Assembly: GCF_001644025.1 (NCBI RefSeq)
Contig: NZ_LUUK01000194.1
Coordinates: 57,079-121,078, forward strand
Length of the DNA stretch: 64,000 nt
From: Methylomonas koyamae
GTDB taxonomy: Bacteria; Pseudomonadota; Gammaproteobacteria; Methylococcales; Methylomonadaceae
Direction: 5' to 3'
Shown here: one piece after another, positions 42,201 through 50,432 of the stretch
How the letters are laid out: each line of letters opens with the position of its first letter
How positions within the stretch are numbered: the stretch's first letter is position 1
Notes under the pieces: model-generated
Databases searched by the model: none
Told to the model about the DNA's origin: nothing
Seen by the model: the letters and a program-made list of their open reading frames with translations, nothing else
Made by a program: the position numbers and the translations under genes

Positions 42201-43036
42201 ATTGTTATTTCACACCATCGATGCAGGAAGCGGCGCAAATCCGAATGGAAATCGCCGGCGATTTACGCGGCGCGCTCGGCGCCGATCAATTCCAACTGTA
42301 TTATCAACCAATAGTCGATCTTGCCACCGGCGTCGTGTATAAGGCAGAAGCCCTGTTACGCTGGCGGCACCCGCTACGCGGCTGGGTGAGTCCGGCGGAG
42401 TTCGTGCCGATCGCCGAGGACATCGGCATTATCAACGAAATCGGCAATTGGGTGTTCAAGCAGGCCGCCGAGCGCGCCAAACTGTGGCGGCAACGGTTTC
42501 ACGCCGATTTCCAAATCAGCATTAACAAATCGCCAGTCCAATTTCATGATACCAACCAAACTCAGCGCGATTGGCCTGAACACTTACGGCAACTGGGCTT
42601 GCCTGGGGCCGGCATCATCGTCGAAATCACCGAGGGGCTGCTGCTGGATGCCAGTAACGACGTCAAGGAGCAATTGCTAAGCTTTCGGGACAACGGTATC
42701 CAAGTGGCGCTGGACGATTTCGGCACCGGCTATTCGTCGCTGGCCTATCTGAAAAAATTCGACATCGATTATCTGAAAATCGACCGCTCCTTCGTCAGCA
42801 ACCTGGGGCCGGAATCGAGCGACCGCGTGCTTTGCGAGGCGATTATCGCAATGGCCCATAAACTGGGAATGAAGGTTGTCGCCGAAGGGATAGAAACCGA
42901 AGAGCAACACCGGATACTCGTGGAATCCGGCTGCGACTTCGGCCAGGGCTTTCTGTTCTCGCAGGCGCTACCGGCCGAGGCGTTCGAAGCCCGCTTGGCC
43001 TGCGGCCCGGCCGAGTTTATTTCAATTTCAGTTTGA
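39275..43036 (+). CDS. membrane GGDEF-EAL c-di-GMP protein with dCache, HAMP, PAS, GAF and PAS domains
   Basis: A 1253-residue membrane protein. Order: first membrane helix about 9-29; periplasmic dCache-like domain about 30-320; second helix about 325-347; HAMP about 348-400; PAS about 405-520; GAF about 535-685; PAS about 695-810; GGDEF about 818-980; EAL about 990-1245. The diguanylate cyclase active site is intact (GGDEF 897-901) with an inhibitory site RESD five residues before it; the phosphodiesterase has EALLRW (E1025), DDFGTGYSSL and VAEGIETEE, so both activities are possible. GGAGG precedes ATG 39275, which overlaps the binding-protein stop. The periplasmic domain may read ligand-bound partner protein. 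The end overlaps corC by 20 bases, tail to tail. Confidence 0.95.
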   Translation: MRLSIGLKLAFWLGLFGTLSSGLTGYYVYQRSRALLIDSAKEKLLTATRDSAQRFDAALKATVADVDFLAGLALNRAILEAEPATKPTMDKDRLAEIFSGLLVSHPEYSQIRLIDSRHFGLETVRADRDQSGVKVIEAPHLQEKNHFPYVFETAALPAGQVYISEINLNQELGTHLGYGQPTIRVATPVKSAAGTTLGVLVINVDLADLFKRLRDSYSGDSYPLLVNRRGDYLIHPDPAKAFSFERGRPVRIQNDIPDTAPLLNGSSRIAVLSDTAVSALGVPYLAAFARQDYGAASEGRFVVLGLYTPLDVVSIGSKTLSLQVIRIALSLSLLVSLVSLLLAKMLAKPLQAMTKAIGQFQLGLPLADIPVDRNDEIGHLARLFRALAEQLNGQIAEIHASEAKLHAILNNAPVGIWLVDTNGRYAFVNQTFCQALGIPESRFLHTSALDELLGTDMAARFEAADQRCLSGGLAPHLSQEQLTFVDGESHSLEISRTKLLGLKGEVLGIIGIATDISDRKHAADRERAHNRVLERLAKSLPLADILEAVVEGIETQNPALLCSILLLDAEGSHLLVGAAPHLPEFYNCALHGLRIGFGVGSCGTAAVTGDRIIIEDIQSHPYWTPYRELAAKAGLASCWSEPVRDAGGKLLGTLTIYQRQPALPTPRDLQMTEQAANLTGIAIEHCRANEELRLASLVYQNSSEAMAVTDALGSILAINPAFSAITGYTPAEVIGQNYNILNSDRQDYHFYQTMWHAINASGHWKGEIWNRRKNGEVFVQWLTVNTIFNEDGSPHRRVALFSDITEKKQTEELIWTQANFDPLTGLPNRRMFHDRLDQELKKAHRTGRALALIFLDLDRFKEINDTLGHDMGDLLLKDAAQRLLRCVRESDTVARLGGDEFTIILGELDDTEHVERIVVNLLQKLAEPFQLKAKVAYLSASIGITLFPKDGDKIHVLIKNADQAMYAAKHQGRNRYCYFTPSMQEAAQIRMEIAGDLRGALGADQFQLYYQPIVDLATGVVYKAEALLRWRHPLRGWVSPAEFVPIAEDIGIINEIGNWVFKQAAERAKLWRQRFHADFQISINKSPVQFHDTNQTQRDWPEHLRQLGLPGAGIIVEITEGLLLDASNDVKEQLLSFRDNGIQVALDDFGTGYSSLAYLKKFDIDYLKIDRSFVSNLGPESSDRVLCEAIIAMAHKLGMKVVAEGIETEEQHRILVESGCDFGQGFLFSQALPAEAFEARLACGPAEFISISV

Positions 43037-43856
43037 TCAAATGCACGCGGCGGTTGTCGGCGCGCAAGACTTCGAAATAAAAGTCGTCGATTTCGACTTT
43101 TTCGCCCTTCTTCGGAAAATGCTCCAGGCGTTGGACGATCAAGCCACCAATGGTGTCGCATTCGTCGTCTTCCAGAACCGCCGAGAAGTAGTCGTTGAAT
43201 TCCTCAATAGGCGTCAACGCGTTGAGTATGAACTCTTTCTCGCTACGCTGGGAAATGTACTCCTCGGATTCGTCATCGTCGTGTTCGTCCTCTATCTTAC
43301 CGACGATTTGCTCCAGAACATCCTCAATGGTCACCAAGCCGGCGGCGTTACCGTATTCATCGACGACGATGGCCATGTGATTACGCTCGGTACGAAACTC
43401 CTTTAGCAACACGTTCAAACGTTTGCTCTCAGGCACGACGTTGGCCGGCCGCATGACGTTTTCGACTTTCAAGTTCTTGTCGCGTAAAACGCAGCCAAGC
43501 AAATCCTTGGCAAGCAGAATACCGACCACCTTGCTGCGGTCTTCTTCGATGACCGGGAAACGGGAATGGGCGAATTCGACAACCAACGGAAAGATGGTTT
43601 CCAATTCCGCGTCCCTAGGAACCACCACCATCTGCGAGCGGGGGATCATGATGTCGCGGACCCGCATCTCGGCGACATGCATCACGCCTTCCATCATGGC
43701 CAGCGCGTCGGAGTCCAGCAAGTGTTTTTCCTGCGACTCACGGAGAATTTCCAGCAGATCTTCCTGATCTTGCGGCTCCCCACTCAGAAAATGGCCGATA
43801 CGTTCGATCAGGCTTTTCTGGTGGGGCTGACTACTCGGGGGGTTACCATCGCTCAT
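43017..43856 (-). CDS. corC: CorC/YbeX CBS-domain protein
   Basis: A 279-residue cytoplasmic protein with a CBS pair (about residues 65-190; RVRDIMIPRSQMVVVPRDAE, MAIVVDEYGNAAGLVTIEDV) followed by a transporter-associated CorC_HlyC domain (YFSAVLEDDECDTIGGLIVQ). It lacks the membrane DUF21 domain, as E. coli YbeX does. Linked to magnesium and cobalt homeostasis and ribosome biogenesis through the ybeZ-ybeY cluster. The ATG overlaps the ybeY stop by four bases. Gene order miaB-phoH-ybeY-corC matches enterobacteria; lnt is not next, since a convergent gene follows. Confidence 0.93.
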   Translation of the reverse strand: MSDGNPPSSQPHQKSLIERIGHFLSGEPQDQEDLLEILRESQEKHLLDSDALAMMEGVMHVAEMRVRDIMIPRSQMVVVPRDAELETIFPLVVEFAHSRFPVIEEDRSKVVGILLAKDLLGCVLRDKNLKVENVMRPANVVPESKRLNVLLKEFRTERNHMAIVVDEYGNAAGLVTIEDVLEQIVGKIEDEHDDDESEEYISQRSEKEFILNALTPIEEFNDYFSAVLEDDECDTIGGLIVQRLEHFPKKGEKVEIDDFYFEVLRADNRRVHLIKLKLK

Positions 43857-44311
43857 CGTTCGTGTTCCTCCATATAAGGATTGGCAATATCCAATTTTTC
43901 CAAAATTTCAATCTCCAGGGCTTCCATTTGCTCGGCCTCCAACTCGTCGACGTGATCATACCCTAACAAATGCAATACGCCGTGTACAGTGATGTGCGCC
44001 CAATGATGCTCAACCGACTTGCCTTGCTCCGCGGCCTCACGGGCTATCAGCGGCGCGCAAACCACCAAATCGCCCAGCAAATCCATTTCCACGCCGGGCG
44101 GCGCTTCGAACGGAAAACTCAGGATATTCGTCGGACCCGCCTTTTGCCGATATTGGCCGTTCAATTCGGCGCTTTCGGTTTCATCAACCAAACGGATCAC
44201 AATTTCGCTGTCGACCTCGCGCCCGGCCAGTGCTGCATCGACCCAAACCTGAAACCTCGCCGGCTCGGGATGCTCGGCTTCGGTCGCGACCTGCAACTCG
44301 ATCAGGTTCAT
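43853..44311 (-). CDS. ybeY: rRNA maturation endoribonuclease YbeY
   Basis: A 152-residue metalloprotein needed for 16S rRNA 3'-end maturation and late ribosome quality control. The zinc motif HGVLHLLGYDH (three His) lies near residue 115, and the family segment SAELNGQYRQKAGPTNILSF is near 50. Standard length. ATG 44311 shares one base with the phoH stop (TGATG), and its own stop overlaps corC. Confidence 0.96.
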   Translation of the reverse strand: MNLIELQVATEAEHPEPARFQVWVDAALAGREVDSEIVIRLVDETESAELNGQYRQKAGPTNILSFPFEAPPGVEMDLLGDLVVCAPLIAREAAEQGKSVEHHWAHITVHGVLHLLGYDHVDELEAEQMEALEIEILEKLDIANPYMEEHER

Positions 44312-45300
44312 CAGCCGACCTTACCTTGTTCTTGCTCGTAACGGTCGTAAGCCGCCACGATGCGCTGAACCAACGGATGGCGCACCACGTCGCGCACACC
44401 GAAGAAGGTAAAACTGATGCCTTCGACATCCTTCAAGACTTTCAATACGTGTTTCAACCCGGACATTTTTTCGTTCGGCAAATCAATCTGAGTCACGTCG
44501 CCGGTGATCACCGCCGTCGACCCGAATCCAACCCGGGTCAGAAACATCTTGATCTGCTCGACCGTGGTATTTTGCGCCTCGTCCAGAATGATGAACGAGT
44601 CGTTCAGCGTTCGTCCGCGCATGAAAGCCAGTGGCGCGACTTCGATGACGTTTTTCTCCAATAACTTTTCGACCCGCTCGAAACCCAACATGTCGTAGAG
44701 CGCATCGTAAAGCGGCCGCAAGTAGGGATCAACCTTTTGCGCCATGTCGCCGGGTAGAAAGCCGAGTTTCTCGCCGGCCTCGACCGCCGGACGAACCAAC
44801 ACGATACGCCTTACCCGCTCGGTCTGCAGCGCCTCGACCGCGCAAGCCACCGCCAGATAAGTCTTGCCGGTACCGGCAGGACCGACGCCGAAGTTGATGT
44901 CAAAGCTGAGAATCTTGCGCAGATAATCCTGTTGGTTATGTCCCCGGCCTTTGATGACGCCGCGTTTGGTGCGAATCGCCACCGGCTCGAGCTGCGATGC
45001 CGGCAAGGCCTTCAACAATTGGTCGATACTGGCGTCCTGCAGACTTAGATGCACTTGTTCGGGGGTAATCTCTTCGCGCTCGGTCAATTCGAACAGCTTC
45101 AGCATGACCGCGCAAGCCGCCTTGACCGCCGCATCGACACCGGTCACCCGAAAGAAATTGCCGCGATTGGCGATCTCGACCTGCAGACGTTGCTCGATTT
45201 GACGAATATGACTATCGAGTTGACCGCAAAAATTAGATAGGCGCTGGGCATCCGCCGGCAGCAGCGTCAGTTCTTCGGAAAAATGAGAGCTGTTCAACAC
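44311..45300 (-). CDS. ybeZ: PhoH-like ATPase YbeZ
   Basis: A 329-residue protein with an N-terminal PhoH/KH-like region (ELTLLPADAQRLSNFCGQLD) and a C-terminal P-loop ATPase: Walker A GPAGTGKTYLA near residue 145 and Walker B FIILDEAQNTT near 240. PhoH-type proteins couple ATP hydrolysis to RNA processing and act with YbeY. The start appears to be GTG 45300, overlapping the miaB TAG by one base; a TTG follows directly. No good ribosome-binding site is visible, fitting translational coupling. Confidence 0.93.
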   Translation of the reverse strand: MLNSSHFSEELTLLPADAQRLSNFCGQLDSHIRQIEQRLQVEIANRGNFFRVTGVDAAVKAACAVMLKLFELTEREEITPEQVHLSLQDASIDQLLKALPASQLEPVAIRTKRGVIKGRGHNQQDYLRKILSFDINFGVGPAGTGKTYLAVACAVEALQTERVRRIVLVRPAVEAGEKLGFLPGDMAQKVDPYLRPLYDALYDMLGFERVEKLLEKNVIEVAPLAFMRGRTLNDSFIILDEAQNTTVEQIKMFLTRVGFGSTAVITGDVTQIDLPNEKMSGLKHVLKVLKDVEGISFTFFGVRDVVRHPLVQRIVAAYDRYEQEQGKVG

Positions 45301-46655
45301 TAGGCAATCTGTTGGATTTTTTCGACGCTGGACTCGGCCAATCGGCCGCGCAGCGAATTGGGTAAGGCTTCGGTAATCAACACATCGACGAATTGACCGA
45401 TCAGCCGTGGGTGAGCGGCGAAATTGACCACCCGGTTGTTTTCGGTCCGGCCGGTCAAATGCAGCGGATTTTTCTTGGAAACACCTTCCACTAACACGCT
45501 CTGCACCGAACCGACCATGCTTTCGGAAATCGCCATGAACATGTCGTTCAAACGTTCCTTCAGCCGTTGCAAGCGCGCTTCCTTGACCTCCATACCGACA
45601 TCGTCGGCAAAGCCGGCCGCCGGCGTGCCCGGCCGCGCGCTGAAGATGAAACTATAAGAAAAATCGAATCCGACCTCTTCGATCAAGGCCATCGTGTCTT
45701 CGAAATCCTGCTCGGTTTCGCCGGGAAACCCGACAATGAAATCGGACGATAAACTGATGCCGGGGCGGGCCGCCTTGATCTTGCGGATGATGTCCAGATA
45801 ATCCTCGCGGCGGTGTCCGCGCTTCATTTCGGCTAGTATTCGATTGCTACCGCTTTGCACCGGCAAATGCAGGTGATTGACCAGTTGCGGAATCTCGGCG
45901 AAAGCCTCGATGATGTCGTCGGTGAATTCCAACGGATGCGACGTGGTAAAGCGAATTCGCTCGATACCGTCTACCGCGGCCACGTAATGCAGCAGCAACG
46001 CAAAGCTGGCGATGTCGCCGTCTTCGGTTTCGCCGCGATAGGCGTTGACGTTTTGACCTAGCAGATTGACTTCGCGCACGCCCTGCCTAGCCAGCGCTTC
46101 GATTTCGGCGATCACGTCGTTGAGCGGGCGACTGACTTCCTCGCCGCGCGTATACGGCACCACGCAATAGGTGCAGTACTTGCTGCAGCCTTCCATCACC
46201 GATACAAAGGCTTTCGGGCCTTCCGCCCTGGGTTCGGGCAAGTTGTCGAATTTCTCGATTTCCGGAAATGAAATATCGACGACGTGCCTGTCGCCGCTCC
46301 GGGCTTTGTTCAGCAATTCCGGCAGCCTATGCAGGGTTTGCGGCCCGAACACGATATCGACGTAGGGCGCGCGTTTTTGCAATGCCGCGCCTTCCTGGCT
46401 GGCCACGCAACCGCCGACGCCGATAATCACGTCCGGCCGCTTGTCCTTGATTTTTTTCCAGCGCCCAACCGCCGAAAACACTTTTTCCTGGGCTTTTTCG
46501 CGTATCGAACAAGTGTTCAATAACAACACGTCCGCCTGCTCGGGTATTTCGGTCAGTTCCATACCGTGCGAGGCCATCAGTACGTCCCGCATCTTGTCGG
46601 AATCGTACTCGTTCATTTGACAACCGTTAGTTTGTATATACAGTTTTTGCGCCAT
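45300..46655 (-). CDS. miaB: tRNA-2-methylthio-N6-dimethylallyladenosine synthase MiaB
   Basis: A 451-residue radical SAM enzyme that adds the methylthio group to i6A37 of tRNA. The auxiliary-cluster cysteines are in [29 protein letters not shown] and [11 protein letters not shown]; the SAM cluster motif is CSKYCTYC near residue 155, followed by VPYTRGEE. The TRAM domain closes the protein ([20 protein letters not shown]). ATG 46655 starts [12 protein letters not shown], the family N-terminus; an upstream extension would cross the terminator at 46689-46714. Confidence 0.97.
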   Translation of the reverse strand: MAQKLYIQTNGCQMNEYDSDKMRDVLMASHGMELTEIPEQADVLLLNTCSIREKAQEKVFSAVGRWKKIKDKRPDVIIGVGGCVASQEGAALQKRAPYVDIVFGPQTLHRLPELLNKARSGDRHVVDISFPEIEKFDNLPEPRAEGPKAFVSVMEGCSKYCTYCVVPYTRGEEVSRPLNDVIAEIEALARQGVREVNLLGQNVNAYRGETEDGDIASFALLLHYVAAVDGIERIRFTTSHPLEFTDDIIEAFAEIPQLVNHLHLPVQSGSNRILAEMKRGHRREDYLDIIRKIKAARPGISLSSDFIVGFPGETEQDFEDTMALIEEVGFDFSYSFIFSARPGTPAAGFADDVGMEVKEARLQRLKERLNDMFMAISESMVGSVQSVLVEGVSKKNPLHLTGRTENNRVVNFAAHPRLIGQFVDVLITEALPNSLRGRLAESSVEKIQQIA

Positions 46656-46688
46656 GCTCGATGAGATACTCCAGCCTTTCTCACTAAC

Positions 46689-46714
46689 AAAAAACCCCAG
46701 TCTCTCGACAGGGG
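46689..46714 (-). terminator. intrinsic terminator after the ODP-type gene
   Basis: On the minus strand CCCC-T-GTC, loop GAGA, GAC-T-GGGG forms a stem with one T-T mismatch and is followed by TTTTTT. It lies 47 bases after the stop of the di-iron protein gene and 34 bases before miaB, separating the long ruv-tol-que unit from the miaB operon. Confidence 0.85.
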
Positions 46715-46760
46715 CTAGATTGGCGCGGATTATAAACCCAATTTTCGGCAAATGCTTGTT

Positions 46761-47489
46761 TTATACGGCAATCCCCACCGGCAAGGCTTCAAACCAGTCC
46801 AGAAAACGCTTGACATCGTCGCCCTTGAACATGCGCCCGTGCTGGGGCGCCAGGATCTGAATCTCTAATTTGCGGACGCGCTCGATCCAGACCCGCTTAG
46901 CTTGATTGGACGGCATCCAGCGTTGATGGAAATAGCGCATTTTTTCGACATGAGTATCGAAATGCTCGACGAAAACCGGCGTATCGCCCTCCTCCAACGC
47001 CGCGCCGACGTCGCCGGACATCAGAATCTTCGCGACCGGATCGTAAATATGAAAGTTGGCCGACGAGTGTAGATAATGGGCCGGCACTATTTGCAATTGC
47101 ACGCCGTCCAGATCGATAGTCCCACCCTGATCGGGAATGGCGACGTACTCGATCGCGTCGCAACCGAAATGTCTCAAAAAACCCTCCCAAAGTAGCGGCG
47201 CGTGCAGTCTAGCGTGCGGTAAGGCCCGATCCCACAAGCCCAACGACGAAATGATGTCGGGATCTTGGTGCGAGGCGAACAAATCGGTGATTTCCTCGAC
47301 GGGCGCGTGATGAACGGCTGCCGCCAGCATCGGCGCGAACAATTCGATCCCACCCGGCTCCATCAATAGACAACGGCTGGCGGTGCGCACCATGTACTGA
47401 TTGGTATCAATGATGGTGGCCGGTTTGGTGTTGTCGCGGCCAAACATCAGCCACTGATGAGCACCTTCGTAGATTTTCGTGATTTTCAT
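46761..47489 (-). CDS. ODP-type di-iron protein (metallo-beta-lactamase fold), putative oxygen sensor
   Basis: A 242-residue protein of the metallo-beta-lactamase fold close to flavodiiron proteins but without flavodoxin. Metal-binding residues are seen as H74-Q-D76-P-D78 (SHQDPDI), H138 and H141 (PAHYLHSSANFHIYDP), D160 (SGDVG) and H217 (APQHGRMF). The SHQDPD form is typical of oxygen-binding di-iron proteins (ODP), first studied in Treponema denticola as an oxygen sensor for chemotaxis. ATG 47489 overlaps by four bases the stop of a chemoreceptor-like gene, which supports a sensory pairing. An enzyme role is possible; sensing is inferred. Confidence 0.82.
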   Translation of the reverse strand: MKITKIYEGAHQWLMFGRDNTKPATIIDTNQYMVRTASRCLLMEPGGIELFAPMLAAAVHHAPVEEITDLFASHQDPDIISSLGLWDRALPHARLHAPLLWEGFLRHFGCDAIEYVAIPDQGGTIDLDGVQLQIVPAHYLHSSANFHIYDPVAKILMSGDVGAALEEGDTPVFVEHFDTHVEKMRYFHQRWMPSNQAKRVWIERVRKLEIQILAPQHGRMFKGDDVKRFLDWFEALPVGIAV

Positions 47490-48121
47490 AGCTGGCCTTG
47501 GTTGCCCTGAGCGTATCCGGCGCTGATCGCGACCAACGCCCCCCGGCACTTGCTAACTTTTTCGTTGATGATTTGCGCGGCACGATCGACACTCTCGGCG
47601 ACGGCTTGCAAGCTTTGCAGGTATTCGCCGGCTTGCGACGCTTCGATGCGCGAGTTGGCGGCGATCACTCTGGCGGCTCTGGCGGGATAGAGGATGCCGC
47701 TTAACTGGTTTAATAAATCATCGACGTGAATCGAAAATTCGCCGTGACAGGCCTCCGCTTGCTGTCGAGCCGTTTCCCGTACCCGTAGCAACGAATCGGC
47801 GTGACGAGCACCTGCCGCGGCCGCGACCGCCAAATCAAAGTGCCGATTGGCCTCCCGCATTCGCTGCTCGGCAACCGTCAAACGGTATAAGTTCAGAGTA
47901 TCGGCATTGATCCGGTTGACCACCGCCATCGTGTCCTTGGCCAACTCGTTGATGAAATCGGTGATCGGTTTGAAGCCCTTGGCCTTTTCGCCGGCCCGAA
48001 ACGCAATCGCCTTGGCATTCGCCGCTGCCAACGAAATCTCCTTGGCGACCTGTAATACCGCGTTCAATTCGGCGGCAATCGAAGCAACCGCGACGAATTG
48101 TGAACTAGTTGAACTCCGCAT
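47486..48121 (-). CDS. soluble chemoreceptor (MCP)-like helical protein
   Basis: A 211-residue all-helical protein without membrane segments or signal peptide. Residues 28-64 resemble the signalling tip of methyl-accepting proteins: EISLAAANAKAIAFRAGEKA followed by KGFKPITDFINELAKDT, comparable with the MCP pattern EI..QTNLLALNAAVEAARAGE..GFAVVA.EVR.LA. A second tip-like stretch is at about 150-185 (IAANSRIEASQAGEYLQSLQ). The strict Glu/Arg tip sequence is not fully kept, so coupling to CheA/CheW is uncertain. Its stop overlaps the ODP-type gene by four bases, and it lies 65 bases after queC. ATG 48121 is the start with the most sensible N-terminus. Confidence 0.75.
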   Translation of the reverse strand: MRSSTSSQFVAVASIAAELNAVLQVAKEISLAAANAKAIAFRAGEKAKGFKPITDFINELAKDTMAVVNRINADTLNLYRLTVAEQRMREANRHFDLAVAAAAGARHADSLLRVRETARQQAEACHGEFSIHVDDLLNQLSGILYPARAARVIAANSRIEASQAGEYLQSLQAVAESVDRAAQIINEKVSKCRGALVAISAGYAQGNQGQL

Positions 48122-48185
48122 GATGACGCCCCAAGTCCTTGATCCGATCAAGGCAAAGCATAGCCGAGGATCGCCGAAGCGCCAT

Positions 48186-48887
48186 CTAACCGCGAACGTA
48201 ACGGGTGGGATCGGCCACGCCGGCCGCCGCGAATCCGGCCGCCCGCAATCGGCAAGCATCGCACACGCCGCAAGCCCGGCCTTCAACATCGGCGGCATAG
48301 CAAGAGACCGTGTCGGCGTAATCAACGCCCAACGCCGAACCTTGCCGAATAATGTCGGCCTTGCTCATCGCCATCAAGGGCGTGTGTATCCGGATTTGCT
48401 GGCCTTCGACACCGGCCTTGGTCGCCAAATTCGCCATGGTCTGAAAGGCTTGGATAAATGCCGGCCGGCAATCCGGATAGCCTGAATAATCGACGGCATT
48501 GACGCCGATGAATACGTCGCTGGCGTGCAAGACTTCGGCCCACCCCAGCGCGTACGCCAAGAAGATCGTATTGCGAGCCGGCACATAGGTGACGGGTATG
48601 CCGGTTTGCGGCGAGGTCGGCACGGCGATGGCGCTGTCGGTCAGCGCCGATCCGCCCATCGCATTCAAACCGAGATTGAAAATCTTATGGTCGGCGACTC
48701 GATACTGTTCGGCGATGCGCCGCGCGGCCGCCAATTCGGCATTGTGGCGTTGACCGTAATCAAAACTCAACGCGTGGCAAGCATAGCCCTGCCGAATAGC
48801 CAACGCCAGAACCGTAATCGAGTCCAATCCGCCCGATAACAACACAATGGCGGCTTTGCCCGCCGAATCATTTTCCTCTCGCGTCAT
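48186..48887 (-). CDS. queC: 7-cyano-7-deazaguanine synthase
   Basis: A 233-residue enzyme converting 7-carboxy-7-deazaguanine to preQ0 with ATP and ammonia in queuosine synthesis. It has the PP-loop [16 protein letters not shown] near residue 15, the conserved [14 protein letters not shown] and [17 protein letters not shown], and a C-terminal zinc site with CYAA and CGVCDAC. The start at ATG 48887 overlaps the end of queE by 20 bases; standard length. Confidence 0.97.
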   Translation of the reverse strand: MTREENDSAGKAAIVLLSGGLDSITVLALAIRQGYACHALSFDYGQRHNAELAAARRIAEQYRVADHKIFNLGLNAMGGSALTDSAIAVPTSPQTGIPVTYVPARNTIFLAYALGWAEVLHASDVFIGVNAVDYSGYPDCRPAFIQAFQTMANLATKAGVEGQQIRIHTPLMAMSKADIIRQGSALGVDYADTVSCYAADVEGRACGVCDACRLRAAGFAAAGVADPTRYVRG

Positions 48888-49527
48888 CCCAAAGAAATTT
48901 ATGCAGTTGAATTTGAAAGCGTACCGGCAACTGGTCGGCTAGAATCCGATCAGCCAACTCGCTTGGAGCCATCTGCCCCATCACCGGCGAAAACAGCACT
49001 TGGCAGCGTTCGGCCAAACGATGTTCGTTTACTTGTTGCTTAGACCATTGATAGTCGGCCGAGTCGGCAATGACGAATTTGATTTGATCGCGCGGCGTCA
49101 GGCAATCGAGGTTCTCGTAGCGGTTGCGCGCCATTTCGCCGGAGGCCGGCGTTTTCAAGTCCATGACCTTGACGATTCGAGCATCGACACCCGAAACATC
49201 CAGTGCACCACTGGTTTCCAAGGAAACCTGATAGCCCGAGTCGGCCAACGCACTCAGTAAACTCAAGCAACCGGGCTGCGCCAGCGGCTCGCCGCCGGTC
49301 ACGGTGACGTAACGGGTCGAATATTCGCGAACCCTTTGCAAAATCGCCGAAATCGGCATTTTCTCGCCGCCGCTGAACGCGTAAGCGGTATCGCAATAAG
49401 CGCACCGTAGCGGACAGCCGGTCAGGCGGATAAACACGGTCGGCCAACCGACGCTATCCGCCTCTCCCTGCAGCGAATAAAAGATTTCGGTAATGCGTAA
49501 CGACGGTTCCGCTAGCTCGTCGGTCAT
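48868..49527 (-). CDS. queE: 7-carboxy-7-deazaguanine synthase
   Basis: A 219-residue radical SAM enzyme forming 7-carboxy-7-deazaguanine from 6-carboxytetrahydropterin. The SAM cluster motif is [12 protein letters not shown] near residue 33, preceded by [20 protein letters not shown] and followed by [14 protein letters not shown]. It overlaps cpoB upstream by four bases and queC downstream by 20. The two que genes are thus the distal part of the tol-pal unit; queD is not present in the window. Confidence 0.96.
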   Translation of the reverse strand: MTDELAEPSLRITEIFYSLQGEADSVGWPTVFIRLTGCPLRCAYCDTAYAFSGGEKMPISAILQRVREYSTRYVTVTGGEPLAQPGCLSLLSALADSGYQVSLETSGALDVSGVDARIVKVMDLKTPASGEMARNRYENLDCLTPRDQIKFVIADSADYQWSKQQVNEHRLAERCQVLFSPVMGQMAPSELADRILADQLPVRFQIQLHKFLWDDARGK

Positions 49528-50432
49528 TGCGGCATTTGCGCCAGCTTCTTAGCGGCCAGATGCGCGGCGGTGGTCCCGGGGTAGCTGGTCGTAACCCGTG
49601 TTAGATAGTCCTTGGCTTTCGCGGCGTTTTGCAGGTCGAACTCGATGTAACCGAGCTTCAGCAACGCGTCCGGCACCTTGGAGCTATTCGGATACTGACT
49701 GACCACTTTGTTGAACGCCGCCTTGGCGGCATCGAATTCGCGGTTGATCTTGTAAGCTTCCGCCAACCAGTACTGCGCGTTGTCGGAAAATTCGCCGGCC
49801 GGATTGGCCGCCAATAGCTCCTGAAACATCTTGATGGCCTGGCTGTTATGACCGTTCCGCAAAGTTTCGTAGGCTTGCTGATAGCGCTCCTGCTCGCTGC
49901 CGCTCGTGGCGGGACTTGGACCGGCGCTCGCGGCCCCACTGATTGCAGGCTTGACTTCGGCGGGCGGGACCGCTGCGGCAACCGGTGCCGGAGCGGTCTG
50001 GCTAGCTGGCGTCGATACCGGCGATCCGGCAACCGAAGGCGGTGTAGCGCCGGTCTGCGCCGGCGGAACCGCGGAAGCCACCGCCGTACTCGCCGCCCCG
50101 GCCTGCGCCGCCGCTGCAGCCGGCGCGCCACCCGGTTGCCCGGGCGCCTGCAACGCCTGCATTCTGTCGTCCAGATCCGAATACATATTGCTTTGCTTGC
50201 GCTGCAAGTCCGCGATCGTTTGCGATTGCTCCTCGACCATGCCGCGCAGTTGTTGCACTTCCGATTGCAATTGTTCCAGCCGGCTCAACACTTCGAAGAT
50301 TGCGTTGTCGGTCGGAGCCTGCACGGCATAGCCGCCCTGCTGCCCGACATCGCCGCCGTTCGCCGGAGCGGCTTGGGCCTGGGCGCCCAGGCCCAAGCCG
50401 ATACTTGCAATCAGAAGCGCCCGCCGGCTCAT
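49524..50432 (-). CDS. cpoB: cell division coordinator CpoB (YbgF)
   Basis: A 302-residue periplasmic protein: signal peptide (about residues 1-21), an N-terminal coiled coil for trimerisation (VLSRLEQLQSEVQQLRGMVE), a Pro/Ala/Thr-rich linker (about 95-175) and TPR repeats at the C-terminus (YQQAYETLRNGHNSQAIKMF, NAQYWLAEAYKINREFDAAK). CpoB links Tol-Pal to peptidoglycan synthesis by PBP1B at division. The ATG overlaps the pal stop by four bases. Confidence 0.94.
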   Translation of the reverse strand: MSRRALLIASIGLGLGAQAQAAPANGGDVGQQGGYAVQAPTDNAIFEVLSRLEQLQSEVQQLRGMVEEQSQTIADLQRKQSNMYSDLDDRMQALQAPGQPGGAPAAAAAQAGAASTAVASAVPPAQTGATPPSVAGSPVSTPASQTAPAPVAAAVPPAEVKPAISGAASAGPSPATSGSEQERYQQAYETLRNGHNSQAIKMFQELLAANPAGEFSDNAQYWLAEAYKINREFDAAKAAFNKVVSQYPNSSKVPDALLKLGYIEFDLQNAAKAKDYLTRVTTSYPGTTAAHLAAKKLAQMPQ

